The notes under the pieces were generated by a model. It searched no databases, was not told where the DNA came from, and worked only from the letters and a program-made list of their open reading frames with translations. A program made the translations under genes and the position numbers. Positions 24,358-33,622 of a stretch of 64,000 nucleotides of DNA are shown piece by piece. Within the stretch, counting starts at the first letter, position 1; the number at the start of each line of letters is the position of its first letter. Origin of the DNA: JBDTSW01 sp963799815 (lineage in GTDB: Bacteria > Actinomycetota > Thermoleophilia > Solirubrobacterales > 70-9); contig CAWCYG010000005.1 in NCBI GenBank assembly GCA_963799815.1, forward strand, positions 191,271 through 255,270. The letters run 5' to 3'.

Positions 24358-25938
24358 CTAGTCCATCACGAGGCCGTGGCGCATCGTGTCCTCGGTCACG
24401 ACCCGCGGCTCCGTGAACTGAAGGAGATAGTCGGGCCCGCCGGCCTTCGAGCCGACGCCCGAGAGCCGATTGCCGCCGAACGGCTGGCGGCCCACCATCG
24501 CCCCCGTGATGTGCCGGTTGACATAGAGGTTGCCCACGGGCAGCCGCCTGGCGGCGTTCGCCACCGTCTTGGGATCGCGTGAGAACAGGCCGGCGGTTAG
24601 CGCGACGGGAAGCGCCTCGACGATCGCAAGGGCGGCCTCGGCATCGGGCACCCGCTCGATCGAGAGCACGGGCCCGAAGATCTCATCGGCGAGGACCGGG
24701 GAGTCCTCCGGCAGGTCCGAGACGACTACGGGAGGACAGAACCAGCCGTCATCCGGCACGGTGGCCCCGCCCGCCACCACGGTTCCCTGCGAGGCGCCGA
24801 GCGACGCATACCGGTCGACGCGCTCCTTCGCCTCGCGCTCGATAACCGGCGGCACATCGACCCCGAAGCGCTCGGCCTGTCCCACCTCGAGCGCCTCCAC
24901 CGCCCCCGCGACCCGCTCGAGGAGCGAATCGGCCACCTCCTCGTGGGCGAGCACGCGGGCACACGCGGAGCACTTCTGGCCCGCGTATGCGAAGGCCGAG
25001 CGGACGATCGCGGGGACCGCGTCGTCGAGGTCGGCGTCGCCGTCGACGATGATGCAGTTCTTGCCGCCCATCTCGGCCACGACCCGCTTTACATGCCGTT
25101 GCCCCGATTGGAGCTCGGCGGCACTTTTTACGATCTCGAGGCCAACGGCGGCTGAGCCGGTGAAGGCGATCACCTGCACGGCGGGATGGCGAACCAGCGT
25201 CGCGCCGGTCTCTCCCAGCCCCGGCAGCAGGGCAAGTGCGTCCTTTGGAACGCCGGCCTCGTGCATGGCGTCGACGAGGGCGAGCGCGCATCCCGGCGAC
25301 TGCTCGGCGGGCTTAAGGACCACCGCGTTTCCGGCAGCGAGGGCAGCGGAGGTCATCCCTGTGGGGATCGCCAGGGGGAAGTTCCAGGGAGCGATCACCG
25401 CGACGACTCCGCGCGCGACGTAGCCCATCCGATTGCGCTCGCCCGGCACCTGGAGGAGCTCGGGCCCGGCCGCCAGACGGACGGCCTCCCGCCTGTAGTA
25501 CTCGACGAAGTCGATCGCCTCACAGACGTCGGCGTCGGCCTCCTCCCAGGGCTTGGCGCACTCCCGCACCTCCAGAGCGGCAAGCTCCAAGCGCCGGTCG
25601 CGGAGGATGGCGGCGGCTCGGCCCAGAACCTCCGCCCTTAGGTCTGCCTCAATCGATTCCCACTCCCTCGCGCCATCGACGGCTACCTCGACCGCCTTGG
25701 CCACGTCCTCAGGCGCCGCGATCCCCGCGGTGGCGACAAGCCGGTCCGGAGCGCCGGGGTCGGTCGAGTCGATTCCCTCCGTCGCGCCGTCGCGCCCGCC
25801 CACCCGAACCGGTACCTCGATCGGGAGCTTTCCGTCGACCTCGCTGAGGGCAGCTTCCAGGGCTGCGCGGTTGGGCTCGCGGCGCAGCTCCAGGGTCGGC
25901 TCGTTTGAGAACGACGGGATGCTGGGCGCTTCGCTCAC
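24358..25938 (-). CDS. L-glutamate gamma-semialdehyde (P5C) dehydrogenase
   Basis: 526 residues from GTG 25938, overlapping the proline dehydrogenase stop by four bases (GTGA). Aldehyde dehydrogenase catalytic Cys in YAGQKCSACARV and general base Glu in VVAEMGGKN; NAD-binding ITPWNFP-type motif VIAPWNFPLAIPTGM and FTGSAAVGL are present. It oxidises glutamate semialdehyde from proline to glutamate. Together with the preceding gene it makes up the two activities that are fused as PutA in many proteobacteria, here as separate, translationally coupled proteins. Confidence 0.92.
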   Translation of the reverse strand: MSEAPSIPSFSNEPTLELRREPNRAALEAALSEVDGKLPIEVPVRVGGRDGATEGIDSTDPGAPDRLVATAGIAAPEDVAKAVEVAVDGAREWESIEADLRAEVLGRAAAILRDRRLELAALEVRECAKPWEEADADVCEAIDFVEYYRREAVRLAAGPELLQVPGERNRMGYVARGVVAVIAPWNFPLAIPTGMTSAALAAGNAVVLKPAEQSPGCALALVDAMHEAGVPKDALALLPGLGETGATLVRHPAVQVIAFTGSAAVGLEIVKSAAELQSGQRHVKRVVAEMGGKNCIIVDGDADLDDAVPAIVRSAFAYAGQKCSACARVLAHEEVADSLLERVAGAVEALEVGQAERFGVDVPPVIEREAKERVDRYASLGASQGTVVAGGATVPDDGWFCPPVVVSDLPEDSPVLADEIFGPVLSIERVPDAEAALAIVEALPVALTAGLFSRDPKTVANAARRLPVGNLYVNRHITGAMVGRQPFGGNRLSGVGSKAGGPDYLLQFTEPRVVTEDTMRHGLVMD

Positions 25939-27299
25939 GGCGCCGCGAGAAGCTCCGACAGCGGAGCGCCTTCGGACTGCGCCAGGAGGAACGACTCGTT
26001 CGACGTGTTCTCCAGGAGGCGGCGGACCAGGTAGGCCATCCCTTCGACCAGGTCCCCCACCGGGCAGTAGACGCGCACCCGCAGGTCGCGCTCCGCCAGC
26101 GTCGCGGCGAGCTCGTCGCCCAGTCCACGCAGAGTTTGGATCTCGATCCCGGTCTTCCCCAAGCCGGTCAGGCGCGCGTACGCGATCGCGTGCGAGACGG
26201 AGCGGAGGTTGTGCGAGCCGATCGCGACGCGCACAGCATCCGCGTTCTCGATCAGGCGGCGCGTCAGCTCTTCGAAGTTGCGGTCGCATTCGGCCTTGTC
26301 GGTGAAGACGGGCGCAGACCAGCCGTGCTGAGAGGCCTCCACCACCTCGCGATCCCAGTAGGCGCCCTTCACGAGCCGGATCGTCGGCGGGACCTCGTGA
26401 CTGGAGTCGCGTGCCCACTCGAGGATGCGGTCGAGCTGCTGTGGGGACTCCCGCAGGTAGGCCTGCAGCACGAGCCCGGCCGAGGGGCCATGCTCGAACT
26501 CTGACTCGGCGAGCAGCTCGAGCACCAGTCCGAGTGTCGTTTCGAGGCTGTCCAGATCCTCCATGTCGATATGCAGGTGGGCGCCGAGCTCGCCCGCGCG
26601 CACCAGGAGCGGTCGCACCCGGCGAGCGGCATCCTCGAGGCCCACCCTGGGCGCCTCCGGGTGCACGCGCGGGGTCAGGGCCGAGACCTTGATCGACAGG
26701 TTGGCCCGCGGCACTGCGCCGTGTGCGTCTCGCTCCAGGTGCCCATGCGCTGGCCAGTCGCGGGATTGCTCCGCGAGCGCGTCAAGGGCTTCCGCGCACC
26801 TGGTTGCGTACCGGTCGGCCTCCGCCGCAGTCACGGTGGCCTCCCCCAAGAGGTCGAGCGACGACGCCATGCCCGCGTCCCACATCCGGCGCAGCTCGCG
26901 ACGGGCCTCGTCGGGGCTCTCCCCGACGATGAAGCGCTTCGCCATGTGGCGGACGCCCGCCGCACTCGCCGCGCCCAGCGCAACCCGGCCGGGCTTGGTG
27001 TGCGCGGCGCGCATGGCCGCCTCGAGCGAGGGCGGCGCATCGGGCACCTCATCGAGAAAGCTCGCGAGGTGCGCACCGAGGTCGTCGAGCGAGTTGCACG
27101 CCGGGGTCACGTCCACGAGCCGAAACAGGGCAGATCGCAGCTCACGATCGCTCGCGGCCAACTCCATCGCCTTGCGGTCCACGACATCGAGAGGCCTGCC
27201 GGAACGGGGGTGCGTCGCCGGCTCCAGGTCGCTCCCAACCTTGAGGATCTCCTCCTCCAAGCGGTCGCGACTTATGCCCGGTTGCGAGCCGACGGTCAC
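25935..27299 (-). CDS. Proline dehydrogenase
   Basis: 454 residues from GTG 27299. The FAD-dependent beta/alpha barrel shows LSIKVSALTPRVHPEAP, HIDMEDLDSLETTLGLVLEL, IRLVKGAYWDREV and RVAIGSHNLRS, which are the proline dehydrogenase blocks in PutA order. The N-terminal about 150 residues resemble the helical arm region of PutA, so the protein looks like the first half of a PutA split off from its dehydrogenase half. It oxidises proline to P5C and passes electrons to the quinone pool. First gene of the operon; an 11-bp inverted repeat lies about 50 bases upstream. Confidence 0.92.
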   Translation of the reverse strand: MTVGSQPGISRDRLEEEILKVGSDLEPATHPRSGRPLDVVDRKAMELAASDRELRSALFRLVDVTPACNSLDDLGAHLASFLDEVPDAPPSLEAAMRAAHTKPGRVALGAASAAGVRHMAKRFIVGESPDEARRELRRMWDAGMASSLDLLGEATVTAAEADRYATRCAEALDALAEQSRDWPAHGHLERDAHGAVPRANLSIKVSALTPRVHPEAPRVGLEDAARRVRPLLVRAGELGAHLHIDMEDLDSLETTLGLVLELLAESEFEHGPSAGLVLQAYLRESPQQLDRILEWARDSSHEVPPTIRLVKGAYWDREVVEASQHGWSAPVFTDKAECDRNFEELTRRLIENADAVRVAIGSHNLRSVSHAIAYARLTGLGKTGIEIQTLRGLGDELAATLAERDLRVRVYCPVGDLVEGMAYLVRRLLENTSNESFLLAQSEGAPLSELLAAP

Positions 27300-27347
27300 G
27301 CCAGAAAGCTACTCGGGAGAGCGCCGACGCAGCCGCGAGCCGAGGCG

Positions 27348-27374
27348 AACCAACAACTAAGCCAGTTGTTGGTT
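27348..27374. promoter_or_regulatory. Perfect 11-bp inverted repeat upstream of proline dehydrogenase
   Basis: AACCAACAACT (27348-27358), five-base spacer AAGCC, AGTTGTTGGTT (27364-27374). It is AT-rich against a GC-rich background and stands between the alcohol dehydrogenase stop (27392) and the proline dehydrogenase start (27299). There is no T-tract on either side, so an operator for a proline-responsive regulator is at least as likely as a terminator. No regulator gene is adjacent. Confidence 0.5.
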
Positions 27375-27391
27375 GTCGTCTGGCGAGCGCG

Positions 27392-28426
27392 CTACGGCCT
27401 GAGCACGATCTTGAGCGCCTCCCGGCGGTCGTAGATCTCGTACGCCTCGGGCGCCTCGGCGAGGCTCATCCGGTGCGTGACGAGCGGTGCCGGATCGAGC
27501 GTTCCGTCAGCCAGCGCCGCAAGGACCGGATCGAGGTGCTTGATCACGTTGGCGTGGCCGGTCTTGAGGGTGAGGGCCTTGACCCAGACGATCCCCATAT
27601 GGAGCTCGATCGGCTCGACGTAGACGCCCGTCACCGAGACAATCCCCGCCTTGCGGGCGAGCCGGCAGGCCAGGCCCAGCGCGTCGGGATGGCCGACCGC
27701 CTCGACGGAGGCGTCAACGCCTCGGCCGGCGGTTGCCTCCTTAACCGCCGCACGGGGATCCTCCTCGGTCAGGTGCACCGCAGTGGCGCCAAAGGACTCC
27801 GCCATGCGCAGGCGCTCGTCGACCGAGTCGATCGCGAACACCTGCGCGGCGCCGGCGGCCTTCGCCGCCTGCACGGCGCAGAGCCCCACGGGTCCCAGGC
27901 CGACCACCGCCATGGAGCCGCCGTCCTCAAGCTCCGTCTCCACCACCGCATGAAAGCCCGTGCCCATCACGTCGCCGGCGAAGAGCGCGACCTCGTCCGG
28001 GACGTTTTCGGGCACGCGGCGCAGGGTCAGATCGGCGCTCGGCACCAATAGCAGCTCGGCCTGGGCACCCTGGAGCGCCCCGAGCGTCGCGCCGTGGCCG
28101 AAGACGCGTCCGTGATCGCACTTGTGAAAGTCACCGCGCCGGCAGAAGAAGCACTCTCCGCACGCCGTGCAGTACGTGCCCAGCACGCGGTCACCAACGG
28201 CTACCGACCTCACCCCCTCGCCGGTCGCGACCACCTCGCCGACGAACTCGTGACCGATCACGAATCCCGGTTCGATCGCGACCCGGCCGTGGTAGATGTG
28301 GAGGTCCGAGCCGCAGATGCCGGTCGCCGCGACCCGGATGATCGCGTCGCGGTCGTCGACCAGCTCGGGGTCGGGTCGCTCGTCAACCCGCACCTCTCCC
28401 GGCGCCTGGAAAGTGACCGCGCGCAT
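27392..28426 (-). CDS. Zinc-dependent alcohol dehydrogenase (MDR family)
   Basis: 344 residues. Catalytic zinc ligands in GICGSDLHIYHG and GHEFVGEV; structural zinc cysteines in CTACGECFFCRRGDFHKC; Rossmann motif VVGLGPVGLCAVQAAKAAGA. The pattern is that of threonine/sorbitol/formaldehyde dehydrogenase-like medium-chain enzymes. The substrate is not fixed by sequence. It ends 93 bases before the proline dehydrogenase operon in the same direction, with the inverted repeat between; read-through into proline catabolism is possible. Confidence 0.88.
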   Translation of the reverse strand: MRAVTFQAPGEVRVDERPDPELVDDRDAIIRVAATGICGSDLHIYHGRVAIEPGFVIGHEFVGEVVATGEGVRSVAVGDRVLGTYCTACGECFFCRRGDFHKCDHGRVFGHGATLGALQGAQAELLLVPSADLTLRRVPENVPDEVALFAGDVMGTGFHAVVETELEDGGSMAVVGLGPVGLCAVQAAKAAGAAQVFAIDSVDERLRMAESFGATAVHLTEEDPRAAVKEATAGRGVDASVEAVGHPDALGLACRLARKAGIVSVTGVYVEPIELHMGIVWVKALTLKTGHANVIKHLDPVLAALADGTLDPAPLVTHRMSLAEAPEAYEIYDRREALKIVLRP

Positions 28427-28501
28427 GCGCGGGCCACTCTAGATGCCATCCCAAGGCTCTCGCCGGGGAGGCCCACCTGACCGCCTCTGTAGCTCGAAGT
28501 G

Positions 28502-28619
28502 ATGAGCCAGGTCTGCACGCACCTGGACCAGATCAAGATCACCCGCCCGAGGAGGTGGAGGGCTGCGAGGAGTGGCTGCGCAAGGTGGGGCTGGAGTCGG
28601 CTGTATACGCTCCGGACGC
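28502..28619 (+). pseudogene. Remnant of a UBP-type zinc-finger protein
   Basis: The N-terminal piece MSQVCTHLDQIKITRP followed, in the next frame, by EEVEGCEEWLRKVG matches the start of small bacterial UBP (ubiquitin-hydrolase type) zinc-finger proteins, which begin CxHLDQIK ... GCEECL. A base is missing near 28545 and the rest of the domain (CxxCGHxGCCD and the His cluster) is gone. The reading stops where the SDR gene starts. It is a truncated and frameshifted fragment, not a functional gene. Confidence 0.6.
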
Positions 28620-29474
28620 GTGAGCGAGCCGTCCAAGACCGTCCTCATCACCGGCTGCTCGTCCGGGATCGGGCATGCGACGGCCCTGCGTCTCGCCGGG
28701 AATGGCTTCAGCGTCTATGCCACCGCCCGCCGGCCTGAGACGCTCGGGGAGCTCGAGGCTGCGGGCTGCAGGACGCTCGCCCTGGATGTCATCGATGAGG
28801 CCTCGATGCAGGCGGCGGTGGCGGTCGTCGAAGACGCTGAGGGCTACGTGGGTTCGCTGGTCAACAACGCGGGCTACAGCCAGTCGGGGGCGATCGAGTC
28901 GGTTGATCTCGACTCCGTCCGCCGACAGTTCGAGACGAACGTGTTCGGCCTCATCCGCATGAGCCAGCTCGTCCTTCCCGGTATGCGGAAGGCCGGCTGG
29001 GGGCGGATCGTGAACATCTCGTCGATGGGCGGGCGGCTCACCTTCCCGGGAGGCGGCATCTACCACGCGACCAAGCACGCGGTCGAGGCGATCTCCGATG
29101 CCCTGCGGTTCGAGGTGCGCGGTTTCGGCGTCGCTGTGGTGTGCATCGAGCCGGGCCTGATCAAGACGGGCTTCGGCGACACCGCCGTCGGCACGATCGC
29201 TGAGGGAACGGACTCGGAGGGGCCGTACGCGGAGTTCAATGCCGAGGTCGCGAAGATGACCGCCGGCGCCTACGAGGAGGGTGGCCTGGCCAGGCTGGGC
29301 GGCGGACCTGAGGCGGTCGCGGAGAAGATCGAGCGGGCAATTGCGGCCAGGCGCCCGCGCGCTCGCTACCGCGTGACGCCCTCCGCCACGGTCGCGATCA
29401 CGCAGCGCCGGCTGGCCCCGGACCGCGTCTGGGACGCGATCATGCGCACGCAGTTCCGCACGCCTGGGGCGTGA
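28620..29474 (+). CDS. Short-chain dehydrogenase/reductase
   Basis: 284 residues from GTG 28620. Classical SDR motifs: VLITGCSSGIGHATALRLAG (cofactor), LVNNAGYSQSG, catalytic Ser in NISSMGG and Tyr/Lys in YHATKHAVEAIS. The 35-residue C-terminal extension and RFEVRGFGVAVVCIEPGLIK segment are common in short-chain oxidoreductases acting on ketones or lipids. Substrate unknown. It follows the zinc-finger remnant directly. Confidence 0.88.
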   Translation: MSEPSKTVLITGCSSGIGHATALRLAGNGFSVYATARRPETLGELEAAGCRTLALDVIDEASMQAAVAVVEDAEGYVGSLVNNAGYSQSGAIESVDLDSVRRQFETNVFGLIRMSQLVLPGMRKAGWGRIVNISSMGGRLTFPGGGIYHATKHAVEAISDALRFEVRGFGVAVVCIEPGLIKTGFGDTAVGTIAEGTDSEGPYAEFNAEVAKMTAGAYEEGGLARLGGGPEAVAEKIERAIAARRPRARYRVTPSATVAITQRRLAPDRVWDAIMRTQFRTPGA

Positions 29475-29606
29475 TGCGCACGCCACCGGCGGCCTCTTTT
29501 TAGTTAGATAGCGCCCCAACCTGGGGTAGGGAGAGAGTTGAGCGCACCACCCTCGTTCAAACCGATCGCCATGACTGCGGTCGGTCGGCGGGCGTGAGCC
29601 TCGTAG

Positions 29607-30758
29607 AAGGAGCGGACCACGTCCACATCAGGATTCCGGGAGGACCATCCAGAACCAGTCGGCGGCTCAGCGGAGCTCGCGGACTTCGAGGTCCCCGCGA
29701 TAGCTCGCTCGCCGTGGCAGCTGTTCTGGCTGCGCTTTCGAGACGACAGGCTCGCGCTGGCGTCGCTGGTGTTCCTCGTCCTCCTCATCTTGATGGCGAT
29801 CTTCGCGCCATTCGTCACGGACCTCCTCGGCGCGCCGGCGCCAGACGAGCGCGATACCGGCGCTCTCGATCCCGTTTTCGCCACCCCGACCGGGCCCAGC
29901 GCCGACCACCCCTTCGGCATCGACCAGCTCGGGCAGGACGTTCTCTCGCAGACCATCTATGGCGCGCGCGTGTCGCTGATCGTCGCCTTCGCCTCCACCG
30001 CGCTCGCGACCATCGCCGGGATCGTCGCCGGCCTCCTGGCCGGATTCTTCGGGGGCTGGACCGACAGCCTCATCTCTCGCTCGATCGACGTGCTGCTCGC
30101 GATTCCCTACCTGCTCCTCGCCACGGGCCTTGCGGCCGCCTGCACCCTCGGTCAGACCTCGGGCGGCGGTGGTGGCGGCTGCCTCGGCGGCCTGATCCAG
30201 CCTGGCATCGGGGTCGTGATCTTCGTGATCTCGGTGACGAGCTGGACCTATATGGCGCGCATCGTCCGCGGACAGACGCTCTCGCTGCGCGAGAAGGAAT
30301 TCGTCGAGGCCTCCCGGTCTTTGGGCGCCTCCAATACGCGGATCGTCTTCCGCGAGATCCTGCCGAACCTGACCGCACCGATCATCGTCTACGCCTCGAT
30401 CCTGATCCCTCAGGTGATCCTCTACGAGGCGGCCCTGTCGTTCCTGGGCGTCGGCGTCACCGATCAGCCGAGCTGGGGTCAGATGATCTCGGACGCCACC
30501 CCTAACTTCAGCACCGCCTGGTGGTACATGCTCTTCCCCGGGCTCGCGCTGCTCTTTACCGTGCTGGCCTTCAACATCATCGGGGACGCCCTCCAGGACG
30601 CGCTCAACCCGCGCATCAAGGCCACGCAGAAGAAGAAGAAGAAGAAGAAGAAGCACCCCGAAGAGCGCCAGGAGACGGGGGAGCTCCACGAAGGAGGCAC
30701 GGCGATTCCCATGCTTAAGCGATCTGCACTGTCAACAACAGAATCGAAAGGAAGGACC
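29607..30758 (+). CDS. Peptide-type ABC importer permease (DppC-like), no clear start or stop
   Basis: In-frame sequence from after TAG 29604. Conserved DppC sequence begins at SPWQLFWLRFRDDRLALASL (about 29709), upstream of the first GTG at 29769; no standard start codon exists in frame between 29607 and 29769, so the 5' end is defective or shifted. Six membrane helices and the EAA loop (EFVEASRSLGASNTRIVFRE) are present. The frame does not stop: it continues through an (AAG)8 tract encoding Lys8 and 33 further residues into the lipoprotein gene at 30759. It is the first gene of an operon that otherwise runs SBP - DppB - DppD - DppF. Confidence 0.8.
30630..30653 (+). repeat. (AAG)8 trinucleotide repeat
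   Basis: Eight AAG codons in a row encode octalysine at the cytoplasmic C-terminus of the DppC-like permease. Because it is a triplet repeat, length changes keep the frame. It sits exactly where the permease would be expected to end (normal end shortly after DALNPRIK). Confidence 0.9.
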
Positions 30759-32573
30759 ATGCGGTTCAAGCTCTGGCTCGCGCTCGCGGCGGTCCTCGCC
30801 CTCGCGGCCACGATGGCTGCGTGCGGCGACGACTCAAGCGATAGCGACAACGGGGGAACGACGTCGGAGGAGTTCGCGGCGCCGACGGAGGCGCCCGACG
30901 GCGCCCAGGATGGTGGCGAGCTCTCCATGCTCGCGTCGGGCGACGTCGACTACATCGACCCCGGCGCCATGTACTACCAGTTCTCGTTCACGGTGGCCTA
31001 CGCGACTCAGCGCCCGTTGACGTCGTATGCCCCGGCGGACATCGAGCAGCCGACCCCGGACCTCGCGGTAGAGGCGCCGGAGGTATCCGAGGACGGCCTC
31101 ACGATCACGTACAAGATCCATGACAACGTCATGTACTCGCCTCCCGTGGACCGCGAGGTCGTCGCCGCCGACGTCGAGTACGCGCTCGAGCGCTCGCTGC
31201 TGCCGGGCGTGCCGAACGGATTCGTCCAGACGTACCTCTCGGACGTCGTGGGCCTGGCCGACGCCGTCAAGGAGGCGCAGGCCAACCCCACGGGCGGCGC
31301 CCCCGACGTCAAGGGGATCACGGCCGTCGATGACACGACGCTCGAGATCAAGCTCGAGGAGTCGAGCTCGATCGGCGTGATCGGCGCGCTTTCGCTGCCG
31401 GTCTCGGCGCCGGTGCCTCCGGAGTACGCGGAGGAGTTCGACGCGGAGAACCCATCGACCTACGGTGAGAACCAGGTCGCGACGGGCCCGTACATGATCG
31501 AGAACGACCCGGCGACGGGCGAGCTCACGGGCTACAGCCCCGGCAAGGAGATCCATCTCATTCGCAACCCCAACTGGGACGGGGACGCGACCGGCGACTA
31601 CCGGCCCGCGTACCTCGACGAGGTGACGATCCAGGAGGGCTTCGCCGACACCGTGTCGGCCTCGAAGAAGATCCTCGCTGGTGACGCCCAGGTGAACGGC
31701 GACTTCACGACTCCGCCGTCGGCCATCAAGCAGGCCGTGGAGGAAGGCGAGGAGGGCCAGCTCACGGTCACGCCCGGCGGCGGTAACCGCTACGTGGCGC
31801 TCAACACGCAGGTGCCACCGTTCGACGACATCGATGTCCGCAAGGCGGTCGTCGCGAACTCGAACCGCACCGACCTTCGGAACACGCGCGGAGGTGAGCT
31901 CACCGGACCGGTGGCCACGCACTTCATCCCGCCGGAGTTCCCGGGGTTCGAGGAGGCAGGCGGGCTCGAGGGCACAGGCCTCGACTTCGTCGCCAACCCC
32001 GAGGGCGATCCGGAGCTCGCGGCCGAGTACATGAAGGCCGCCGGGTACGACTCGGGCAAGTGCGAGGGGCCCGAATGCGAGATCACGATGATCGGCGAGG
32101 ACGCGCCTCCGGATTCGGACACCGCCGAGGTGGCCGCTGACCAGCTCGAGGAGCTGGGCTTCGACGTCACCCTCCAGAAGGTCGCGGCCGACATCGCGTA
32201 CACGAGGTTCTGCAGCGTTCCGGAGAACTCTCCGGAGGTCTGCCCCAACGTGGGGTGGCTGAAGGACTTCAACGACGGGCAGTCGATTCTCGATCCGACG
32301 TTCAACGGCGAGAGCATTCTGCCGGAGAACAACGTCAACTGGCCGCAGCTCGACGTGCCGGAGATCAACGACGCCATCAACGAGGCGACGCTGACCGTCG
32401 ACCTCGAGGAGCGCAACCAGGCCTGGGGCGACGTCGACACCCAGATCATGGAGCAGGCACCTGCGATTCCCTACATCTGGGACGACCAGGCGAACATCCA
32501 GTCGGCGGACGTCGCCGGCGTCATCAACAAGGCGAACGCGCAATGGGATCTCTCGTTCACGTCGCTGAAGTAA
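30759..32573 (+). CDS. Peptide-type ABC importer substrate-binding lipoprotein
   Basis: 604 residues from ATG 30759, chosen for its AAAGGAAGG binding site and lipoprotein signal (KLWLALAAVLALAATMAACG, lipobox Cys about residue 19). The mature protein is an SBP_bac_5 family receptor: linker rich in Ser/Asp, then the two-lobed domain with ITYKIHDNVMYSPPVDREV and RPAYLDEVTIQEGFADT. It should bind oligopeptides or similar solutes outside the membrane and hand them to DppB/DppC. It is in the same frame as the upstream permease with no stop between, so a fused product is formally possible, but the signal and binding site argue for separate translation. Confidence 0.9.
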   Translation: MRFKLWLALAAVLALAATMAACGDDSSDSDNGGTTSEEFAAPTEAPDGAQDGGELSMLASGDVDYIDPGAMYYQFSFTVAYATQRPLTSYAPADIEQPTPDLAVEAPEVSEDGLTITYKIHDNVMYSPPVDREVVAADVEYALERSLLPGVPNGFVQTYLSDVVGLADAVKEAQANPTGGAPDVKGITAVDDTTLEIKLEESSSIGVIGALSLPVSAPVPPEYAEEFDAENPSTYGENQVATGPYMIENDPATGELTGYSPGKEIHLIRNPNWDGDATGDYRPAYLDEVTIQEGFADTVSASKKILAGDAQVNGDFTTPPSAIKQAVEEGEEGQLTVTPGGGNRYVALNTQVPPFDDIDVRKAVVANSNRTDLRNTRGGELTGPVATHFIPPEFPGFEEAGGLEGTGLDFVANPEGDPELAAEYMKAAGYDSGKCEGPECEITMIGEDAPPDSDTAEVAADQLEELGFDVTLQKVAADIAYTRFCSVPENSPEVCPNVGWLKDFNDGQSILDPTFNGESILPENNVNWPQLDVPEINDAINEATLTVDLEERNQAWGDVDTQIMEQAPAIPYIWDDQANIQSADVAGVINKANAQWDLSFTSLK

Positions 32574-32610
32574 CCAGGGAGTCAGAAGGCACCTGAGGGA
32601 ATAAGCGAGA

Positions 32611-32640
32611 GTGGGCCCGCCGCCGCGGCGGCGGGCCCAC
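32611..32640. promoter_or_regulatory. Strong hairpin between binding-protein and permease genes
   Basis: GTGGGCCCGCCGCCG and its exact complement form a 30-base perfect palindrome 37 bases after the lipoprotein stop and 20 bases before DppB. In importer operons such hairpins usually stop most transcripts after the abundant binding protein or protect its 3' end. No T-tract follows, so partial termination or mRNA stabilisation is more likely than a full stop. Confidence 0.65.
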
Positions 32641-32659
32641 CACCTCGCCCGGGAGATCA

Positions 32660-33622
32660 ATGCTTCGCTACATCACCCGCCGCGTCCTTTGGGCGATCGC
32701 GCTGCTCTTCATCGTCACCGCCGTCGTCTTCGTGATCTTCTACGTCTTCCCGACGGCCGATCCGGCACAGCTGCGCGCCGGGCGGCAGGCCAACGAGGAC
32801 CAGATCAACGCGATCAGGGAGTCGCTTGGGCTCGACAAGTCGGTCATCGAGCAGTTCTGGATCTACGTCAAGGCCGTCGTCACGGACTTCGACCTCGGGC
32901 GCTCGTATCAGTCGAACGCCGAAGTCCGCGACCTCATCTTCGACCGCCTCCCCGCCACAGCGCTCTTGGTCTTCGGAGCAGTGGTGATATGGATGGCGGT
33001 CGCCATTCCCGTCGGGATCATCTCGGCCGTCCGCCGCCGCTCGCTGCTCGACCGCTCGACGATGATCACGACGCTCGCGTTCATCTCGGCCCCCGTTTTC
33101 TGGCTGGGACTGGTAGCCCTTTACCTGTTCGCCTCGGACGTCGGGATCATCCCCATCTTCCCCGGGATCGGGTCCTACTCGACCGCCGAGAGCTTCGCCG
33201 GGAAGATCGGCTCGATGATCCTGCCCTGGTGCGTGCTCGCCGCCGCCACGGCGGCGATCTACGCCCGTTACCTGCGCTCGCAGATGATCGACGTCATGAA
33301 CGAGGACTACATCCGAACAGCCCGTGCAAAGGGCCTCTCGGAGCGGCGGGTGATCCTGCGACACGCACTGCGGAGCGCGATCACGCCGCTTGTCACGTTG
33401 CTGGGCCTGGATGTCGCCGTCCTTCTGGCCGGCAACGCCATCCTCACCGAGACGGTCTTCAACATCCCGGGCGTGGGAGCGGAGATCTACAGCGCGATCA
33501 ATCGCTCGGATCTGCCGTTGATCCAGGGCATCACCCTGTTCGGCGCTTTCTTCATCGTCGTCTTCAACCTGATCGTCGACATCGCCTATGCCTATCTCGA
33601 CCCAAGGGTGCGTTACCAATGA
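32660..33622 (+). CDS. Peptide-type ABC importer permease (DppB-like)
   Basis: 320 residues from ATG 32660 (CGGGAG upstream). Six membrane helices: the first in YITRRVLWAIALLFIVTAVV; the EAA motif is EDYIRTARAKGLSERRVILR. The end LDPRVRYQ is the usual DppB/OppB C-terminus. Forms the membrane channel with the DppC-like protein. The stop overlaps the DppD start by four bases (ATGA). Confidence 0.92.
   Translation: MLRYITRRVLWAIALLFIVTAVVFVIFYVFPTADPAQLRAGRQANEDQINAIRESLGLDKSVIEQFWIYVKAVVTDFDLGRSYQSNAEVRDLIFDRLPATALLVFGAVVIWMAVAIPVGIISAVRRRSLLDRSTMITTLAFISAPVFWLGLVALYLFASDVGIIPIFPGIGSYSTAESFAGKIGSMILPWCVLAAATAAIYARYLRSQMIDVMNEDYIRTARAKGLSERRVILRHALRSAITPLVTLLGLDVAVLLAGNAILTETVFNIPGVGAEIYSAINRSDLPLIQGITLFGAFFIVVFNLIVDIAYAYLDPRVRYQ

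Noticed and set aside
24358..26418. 686-codon frame giving the P5C dehydrogenase a 160-residue N-terminal extension
   Set aside because: The extension is the antisense-like shadow of the proline dehydrogenase end. GTG 25938 overlaps that stop by four bases and gives the usual family length.
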